Source: Sthenelais limicola (Eukaryota > Annelida > Polychaeta > Phyllodocida > Sigalionidae). From it: a stretch of 64,000 nucleotides of DNA. A program made the translations under genes and the position numbers. Positions 57,701 to 64,000 of the stretch are shown in pieces. The notes below the pieces were generated by a model that saw only the letters and a program-made list of their open reading frames with translations, made no database searches and was not told the DNA's origin. The stretch is taken from positions 6,043,685 to 6,107,684 of the forward strand of contig OW804097.1 in the NCBI GenBank assembly GCA_942159475.1, read 5' to 3'. Position 1 is the stretch's first letter. Every line of letters begins with the position of its first letter.

Positions 57701-60700
57701 GATCGATACCTCTTCTTTATTCTTCTATATCTCACTTCAACAATAGAATGGAGGGAAACTACGATAACAGAAATGACAACTCTAATACACCCAACGTCTA
57801 CAGATTCTCCTGCAACCACAACAGTAGCAACACTAGTTATAGAGACAAGTACATCAGGGAATGAAGTTTCGAGTGACGAACCAGTATCAACAGATATAGT
57901 AGGCAGCTCGACGTCTGGTACATATTCACCTTCCATGGACGAGTCTACAACCCACAATGGTCTGTATGTTTTGAAATCATGTAAATAAATCCCCAATGAA
58001 ATAAAATAACTTGTTCGAGCAAGACATCCTTCTCAGTTTAAGCTTTTCTTAGTTCAAGGAAGCTATGCCATGAAATGGCTGGGAGAATACGCATATAAAA
58101 TAATTAAGAGCAAGAGTAATACAGTGCTACAAATGATTTTTTTTTTACAAACTTTATTCAATACTAGCAAAGTACCCGTCCTCCGGACGGTCACCCTCTA
58201 TCACCACACTTCCGCCTCTCCCTCTTTCCATTCCCCCTCTTCTCTGACTTTCATACCTGTTTTTCTCTCCCAACCTCCCAATCTCCTATTTCCCCCCCCC
58301 CTCTCTCTCCCCTCTCTCCCCTCTTCTTCATGCTCCCCCTCCCCGCTTTCTCTCCCTCCCCTCTCTCCCTTTCCCTACATCATCTCCCTCCCCTCTCCCC
58401 ACCTCTTCTTTCCCTCCCCCCTTTCCTATTCCTACACCCTCTTCTTCACTCTCCCACTCCTCTGCATGAAGTTACAGAGTGTAAAATTAACACCTGCCCG
58501 CGGCCAAATGCGGGTAAAACATTATGTGGGCAGGTAAAACCCAAAAGTTACCCACCCTCCTTGGCGGGTAAAGGAAGGTGAGACAGAGAAACAGAAAGAG
58601 TACAATTTAATGTCAATTGTGAATGGTTTGAGTAATTCGATATTCAAGTATATTGTAATTATTATAGTGCATGATGATTTCCTTTAAGTAGTATGAAGAA
58701 ATATGTCAAGTATTCTGTACTGGAGTATCTTATTTGGTTAATTTGGTTAATATCTTGTTAATTTGGTTAATATCTTGTTAATTTCACACACTGAGTTAGG
58801 TCCCCCTGGATGTAGGTTGTGGGAAATGACGTAGTATCTCACAGGGGCTTTCCCAGGCTATAAATAGAGTGTGGTTATCCCGATTTAAAAAAGGCTTCAA
58901 AATCACATTTCCACCCCAAATACCTTCACAAACCACATACGGCGACATCCAGAGAGGGGGGAGAGACCTCTAAAGATGAGTAAAGTGGTTTGTAAAACAA
59001 CAAATTCCGAGAACATTCCAGACAAAGAAAACCTTCTTTCTACCATTTCTTTTCTACCTCCTTTCCTAGAAATCGCTCTAGCTTTATATTATATGGATGT
59101 CAACAAATAACCGTCTCCTCTAGGGGTAGATCACATCTAGGTTACATCTTACCCTTTCTCCTTGTCTTGTGTACGTTCATGGTTTATTAGCTTCAACTCA
59201 TTTTTCCTTAGCGGAAATACTATTTTCTGATTTCAGCTCATGTATTTTGCTTTAAAACCTTTCATGACTGAACCCATTTCGTCAGCACAGAAAAAATATG
59301 GCAAGCCATACAACTGATTACACTGGTCTCAAATTAAATTACAGTTTTTGGTATTTATTTTCACCATTCACACACTTCACATAAATCTGCACATTCTTTT
59401 ACACAGGCTGTCGCCCAATACTATCCCTTCTTTAATAACTGAGCAAAACATTACTATTAATTCTACCCTTTTGTTCATAACCAAATTTCACTTTATTGAT
59501 CTGGCAACATGTCTAGATACTCAATAAACATATTCATTCACCTCCAGGCTCAAACTGGACCTGGAGAAATTGAAAGGTTACATTATTGAGCCAATACTGC
59601 AAATACACAATATAATGCTGATGTGCCTCTGGAATGACACTTAGGGAGCAGAAATTCGTAGCCAACATCTTCCATTTCTCCTGGATTAATTCTTCCTGGC
59701 AGTGTGTGTCCCTCACTAGCTCCACATCACTTTGTACAAGTTGTTGGGAGGCTTCACTGTGCACAACACCTTCATGTTCCTCCAATCCATCATCTTGTGC
59801 CCGATACTCATTGGACACAATTTCCTCTTCAATGTTCTCATTGGGTACAACTTCTTCTTCACACTGTTCCAGCCGCTCTTTGGCCTTCAACAGGCGGAGC
59901 AGCTGGGCAAAGGAGTCCATCTGTCTTTGGTGGTATCTTTCAGTCTGATCTGCCATACACTCAATCAAGTCGAGTACAGCTTCCATCGTTCCAGAGGATA
60001 CTCAAATCTATTTATGTACTTCCAACAATAAACACTAGGTAGTGCCACCCGCCTCCTCCAGGGTGAGCGATAAGTGGGGGGAGAGCTTTCAAGCCCAATC
60101 AGTTTAATCAAGTCCTAATCCTCTTTTTCTGAATTTTCCTGGTGTTACAGCTTTAGTATTAATCCTAGTGGGTCTAATCCCTTAACTGTGAAGCCTCGGA
60201 GCAACTCTGAGGGTTGAGTAGTTCTAGTTTTCTCTTGGAGCCTTGCTCATCACTGTTGGAGAATGGCGTCTTGTCTCGCCGTGCTATGGCGTCTCAAACT
60301 TTCTCTGGTATTTCATTAATCTCTGTTAGAACAATGCTAAAATCGTATTCCTGAGTCTTAATATTGAAACGTAAATAAATCCGCAAGGATGACTTTGTAC
60401 GTTCCCCTGGTCTGAAAAAAAAAGCTAGAACAAAGGGGGCACGATGTGCCTCCGTCTAACTACCTCAAAATCCAAACCGGAAGTCCACAAATGATTTTAT
60501 AAATACAATTGGAAGTGTTGTCTCTAACTAACAGTAAGACTAGTAGTTTTTAACTAACAATAAGACCAAAGTATAATAATTTTAAATGAATATATATTAT
60601 ATATTAATACAATGTTATTAGTGTAGTACAATGATCATTTGATAATAATATTAAATTCTTTATTTTGCAAAAAAAATACAAGATATAAAACAGATTGTAT

Positions 60701-61399
60701 ACTATAGATTGAAATGTGGTCTTCCAGTCTATGCCTATAAGCAGGGGTTGACTAGCTATTGCTTGGGTTGAGGATGTGCTACGGGTATACCGGCCCCATC
60801 GAGAGCACCATCATTTCAAGTACATAATCTCGACTAGGAGCACATATAGCTGATATGGATATAAGGATATAGGAGTAAAATAATAGGCAATAATTAAAGG
60901 AAAGATTCCATCCATCCAACGTTCTTTCATCTGAGTTAAATTAACATTTTCTATCCGAGCAATTGTGTGCCTCTATTGACAACAAGTAACGGGTTTGCAT
61001 GGCACTTATATGTAACTGAGATAACTCCAGTCAATCATAATGACCACATAATCGTAGCTCCACCTTTTAAAGGTGCACCACATAAAGTAATTCCTTCTTC
61101 TTTGTTTCACAGATCACACAGGAGTCCATAACAGCAGCACAGAGATGCCACCTAGTGAGGGACAGAGCCAACTGAATATAGGGCTGGGTGCAGGACTTCC
61201 CAGTGTTATTATTTTTGCTTTAGCAGTAATTGCTATAGTTCTATGGTTGAAATGCAAACAGAGGCTATGTTTCAATAGTCACCCAGCTCAAGCTGCAGGT
61301 CCTCCCGAGGATATTCAGATGAAAACATGTACCAGGAATAGGGCAGATGGATGTGAAGGGAATAGACAGGAGAGTGGAAAACTCCTGTCACCAAGTTGA
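54685..61399 (+). CDS. CCP-C: two-sushi, Ser/Thr-rich stalk, single-pass membrane protein (5 coding exons)
   Basis: Exons 54685-54736, 55594-55830, 56968-57219, 57747-57959 and 61113-61399 join in phase 1 to 346 residues. The leader is MLLMLQSLLVIEALLFI. Sushi 1 has Cys 30, 65, 79 and 95; sushi 2 has Cys 113, 149, 163 and 179. Residues 181-251 are a Ser/Thr stalk, about 274-297 a transmembrane helix, and 298-346 a 49-residue tail, the longest of the three paralogues, with an EDIQMKTC segment but no Tyr-based motif. Sushi exons match CCP-B best. The stalk donor is GTCTGT, a poor match to consensus, although the phase fits. A nested minus-strand ORF lies in the last intron. A surface recognition or adhesion role is inferred only from architecture. 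Confidence 0.82.
54955..55370 (+). mobile_element. MITE family 2, complete copy in CCP-C intron 1
   Basis: Inverted ends contain GAGTCACAAGTCGCAAAA and its complement near GGATCACAT. No ORF. Confidence 0.7.
55594..55830 (+). CDS. CCP-C sushi exon 1
   Basis: Acceptor CTTCCAG, donor GTATTT. Core YLPNERVIIVCKPPEHGAG, then CTAFSGW. Confidence 0.85.
56176..56295. repeat. Nested hairpin in CCP-C intron 2
   Basis: CCTCGGACGTAGAGATTTCA and its exact complement flank a 23-base loop, with an outer GTGCCCTCGG/CCGAGGGCAC pair. Confidence 0.75.
56968..57219 (+). CDS. CCP-C sushi exon 2
   Basis: Acceptor TTTTTAG, donor GTAGGT. Core YYYPNEMVTIECKGPEHGSG, then WQMKCTAFNGW. Confidence 0.85.
57747..57959 (+). 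CDS. CCP-C Ser/Thr-rich stalk exon
   Basis: Acceptor ACAATAG; codes EWRETTITEMTTLIHPTST onward to STTHN. The required donor is GTCTGT. A nearby GTATGT (57965) would give the wrong phase for the last exon. Confidence 0.7.
58140..58460 (+). repeat. Polypyrimidine C/T-rich tract in CCP-C last intron
   Basis: Runs of CCCTCTCTCC type. The 155-codon Ser/Pro/Leu-rich frame across it is an artefact. It begins with an ACTAGCAAAGTACCCG dispersed-repeat end. Confidence 0.8.
58795..59100 (-). repeat. Repeat family 6, copy 2, in CCP-C intron
   Basis: Inverted copy of 46235-46545. Confidence 0.7.
59492..59497 (-). promoter_or_regulatory. AATAAA signal for the nested ORF
   Basis: Correct strand and spacing for the 150-residue ORF. 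Confidence 0.4.
59534..59986 (-). CDS. Unrecognised acidic coiled-coil-like protein, 150 residues, nested in CCP-C intron
   Basis: A single uninterrupted frame starts MEAVLDLIECMADQTERYHQ and continues through a heptad-rich stretch (DSFAQLLRLLKAKERLEQ) and a Glu/Asp-rich middle. A more hydrophobic C-terminus ends QFEPGGE. There is no signal peptide or membrane segment. A minus-strand AATAAA (59497-59492) lies 40 bases past the stop, as expected for a real transcript. A GTGAAT near the stop could instead be a donor. Composition is unlike the chance ORFs nearby. It could be a host gene, a retrocopy or a transposon accessory protein. I cannot assign a function. Confidence 0.45.
   Translation of the reverse strand: MEAVLDLIECMADQTERYHQRQMDSFAQLLRLLKAKERLEQCEEEVVPNENIEEEIVSNEYRAQDDGLEEHEGVVHSEASQQLVQSDVELVRDTHCQEELIQEKWKMLATNFCSLSVIPEAHQHYIVYLQYWLNNVTFQFLQVQFEPGGE
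61113..61399 (+). CDS. CCP-C transmembrane exon and stop
   Basis: Acceptor TTTCACAG. Helix GAGLPSVIIFALAVIAIVLW is followed by LKCKQR and a polar tail ending LLSPS. I see no clear AATAAA in the following 400 bases. Confidence 0.85.
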
Positions 61400-64000
61400 C
61401 CCAGAATCTCCCCATGGTTGGTCAGGAAGGGGTTGTGTTGTAAGGGGTGAACGTCTCATAATACTGTAACACCAATACGATCAAACAAATGTAATGTATT
61501 TTATCATAGGAAAATTATTTATCCATTTCATATAACATCTAGCATTTCTCAGTCAGATCTGTTTCAATACATTATTTTATCATTTTATGCAATCTTATTT
61601 AATCAGGATGTGTGCATGTGTACCTGTCTTGTCTTTGGGGTACTAAGTGTTGGGGGGAATGTGTTATTCTCAGCCAAACATGTTTGTGCCATGTCTAGAT
61701 GGGATTTACTCGGTATGTTTGTATGTAGCAAGGAAGAATCTGTTCACAAAGTGTATTTAAATATATGATGTAGTGTAAAACGTAGAATATTGTATTTAAT
61801 TTAGAAAATTTAGCCATATTAGCCATAGGAGCCCGCTATAACCACTTCATTCTTGCGTATGACGCATATATGGATCCATAGCTATGGAACAAATTACCTT
61901 TGGCACTCAAAACCGTTATTATATTCTCAAGTATTGAATGAGTGTTAGAATATGTCCTACAAAAGCAGAAAACGTCACACATGTGAACTGTTGCAGAAAC
62001 ATGTTTTACATGTCGCACAAAATGATATTTTTCAAATGTTATCCACATGAGTCCTTGCTTGGAATGTTTTTATTCTTGGGTTGTTTAGTGCTGTTAGTAG
62101 TATGGATACATGTGCCAAATTTCTAGTTGAGTATATCTGTGCATATCCGAAGTTATCATTGGAATCCCCTTACATTCATTATCTCCAACCACATTCCACC
62201 GAAAAGGACTTTCTCCCCCCAACCTCAGGTCGGCCCCTTTTCAACACATTTCTGGTGATTCAGGAGAAATAATAATTACCTTCGCAGACTTATATTTGGG
62301 AAGTTTCATCCTCGTACCAGTGTACTACCTTCTACACGATCTTTCGTCAACACGATCTTTCTTCGCATCCAGCACTACTTTTGTTGTTAACAACTTCCAG
62401 CCATAAACATATCACATTTATCATGCCTTATCCAGACTTGTCCTTGTCAAGGACCTATCAATATCTAATAGGGGAGAAGGTTATCTTGTCACAGGTGAAG
62501 TAGGCTAATGTAAGATAAAATATGGAACTCTTTGTAGGAATGTTTTTATGTTTAATGTGGCTATAGGTAATTGCACTAAATAAGGCCCATGAGGTGTACA
62601 CTTATGGAAATATAAAATTCTACCAGTTTATCCAGAATATGTTAGATATAATTTGGTATACTTATAATCTTACAGCCAAACTTAAAATTTAATTTGTTTT
62701 TCAGAAAATTGAAAACACTGTTATAACCATGGCAACCAACTAAGAATAACTATTCATCATTATTTGTTTATGTCATCACTGACCATATTTTGGGCTATAT
62801 AACCCATTTAATTAGTATTCAAATTGCATTTACATTAGTTTAATTTGCTTTCATTTCTCCCTAGAGCACATTATTTGAGAATTCAATATCTACAATATGT
62901 CATGTCATCAATCAAATTTGGGCATCAGCCTTGACATGGGCATCAGCCTTGACATTGTTTATGGACGCTTCGATCTTATTGGCTAGGCCACTTTTCTTTC
63001 GCTTCGACCAGCTAGATATCTGGCAGTGTGCCCAGCAGCTCGGTAGAGGAAGGTGTTGAGAACTTTTGTACGACTGGACTGTGGAAATTTTTTTTTCTTG
63101 TGCGATTGGAATCAATAATAAATAGGGTCTAGAGCCCATATGTATTGGCAGTCATTCTTCTCTCTCTTTTTACGAATCGAATTTATACCAAAATAGAGGG
63201 TTTACCAACCTGTACAATTATTTATTTCAATCAAATATGCCTTGCGAAACAGGTATTATCACTATCCTCCTACTTCCGTTATACTTACCCTTCTTTTCCT
63301 TTCACAATGTCCCGTGAAATATCATTACTGATACAGGTAGATAACATCTTTAAACGTAGGCCTAGATACAACAAATTATGATGCCTCATAAAAGCCAGAC
63401 AGGACAGTAATATTGATAATCTTGACTACCTCGAAGGATCGTTGACTAAGGTGGATGGTACGAAGTTGTTGACTAAATGACACCTTCAATCGGTATGTTT
63501 CATGATACGAAACCACGTCATCACTCGGTGGAAATGAGATTGATATTAAGGAATACATGTAAATATTTAGAAACCTTTGTAAACAGATAGGAACTCATAT
63601 ATGGGTCCGATTTTCAGAAAATGTACAATTGACAGCCCTACACATTTAAAAAATCTTGCTAAATTAGGCTGAAAAATGATGAATATCAGGTATATCTATG
63701 TATATTTTGTATCAGGTTGACTTATATTATCTGTTTTGCCATGTTAAACTGCATTTTTAAGCTCATTTCTGTCTTAAATGTGAGTTATTTGAGAGGGTTG
63801 GTGAAGGCGAATTGTACATTTTCTGAAAATCTGACCCATATATGAGTATTTGGTATTTAAATTTGGTCATCGCTTCCCCCGCCATGACGAAAAGAGATAT
63901 TGATATCATATAGGTAATTTGTTTGGGGGCAGAGTGCATATATAACCAGGGGTCCCTGTCATGACTTGCATATGGTCTTGCCCATAGATTTTTTTTTTTT
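61400..64000. other. Region downstream of CCP-C
   Basis: 3' UTR then intergenic sequence with no recognised gene apart from the MITE at 63598. The window ends in a T run. Confidence 0.5.
63598..63842 (+). mobile_element. MITE family 1, complete copy (245 bp)
   Basis: Same length and termini as 1110-1354. Confidence 0.8.

Noticed and set aside
58070..58581. 155- and 83-codon Ser/Pro/Leu-rich ORFs
   Set aside because: They are translations of a C/T-rich tract inside an intron.

Overview
This is AT-rich animal nuclear DNA. Coding regions are split by canonical GT-AG introns, LINE retrotransposons and many short inverted-repeat elements are scattered through it, and there is no operon structure. 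The recoverable proteins are extracellular or membrane types typical of invertebrate animals: leucine-rich repeats, PAN/apple, sushi/CCP and thyroglobulin type-1 domains. I cannot name the species. A marine invertebrate (lophotrochozoan, cnidarian or invertebrate deuterostome) is a guess from domain content only.

Layout. 1-2.5 kb is intergenic with one complete MITE. 2535-5114 (+) is a two-exon secreted LRR protein ending in a PAN/apple-like module. 10331-14052 (+), 20358-29673 (+) and 54685-61399 (+) are three paralogues, here CCP-A, CCP-B and CCP-C. Each has a leader exon, one or two sushi-like exons, a Thr-rich stalk exon and a transmembrane exon, with every intron in phase 1. An orphan leader exon of the same type lies at 36455-36515. 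37147-48705 (-) is a six-coding-exon secreted protein with two complete and one truncated thyroglobulin type-1 domains. 59534-59986 (-) is a 150-residue acidic ORF nested in the last intron of CCP-C. A decayed rhodopsin-type GPCR lies at about 19.70-19.98 kb.

Mobile DNA fills much of the rest. There are three 5'-truncated CR1-like LINE relics, all on the minus strand: 11.23-13.26 kb, 22.58-27.06 kb (with a 2.8-kb insertion inside it) and 51.5-52.0 kb. There is a 2.6-kb fold-back element at 39.2-41.9 kb, several MITE families, and two hammerhead-like motifs of Penelope-element type.

The most unusual structures are two long minisatellites inside the thyroglobulin-domain gene: 83-bp units at 42.33-43.54 kb and 67-bp units at 44.71-46.01 kb. 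Each unit carries the 3' splice acceptor plus the first coding bases of the adjoining exon, so each array is a row of decoy splice acceptors upstream of the functional one. The three CCP receptors differ in sushi number (1, 2, 2), stalk sequence and cytoplasmic tail length (about 7, 24 and 49 residues). They look like a small diversifying family of cell-surface recognition proteins. All functions are inferred from domain architecture; no expression or homology data were available.
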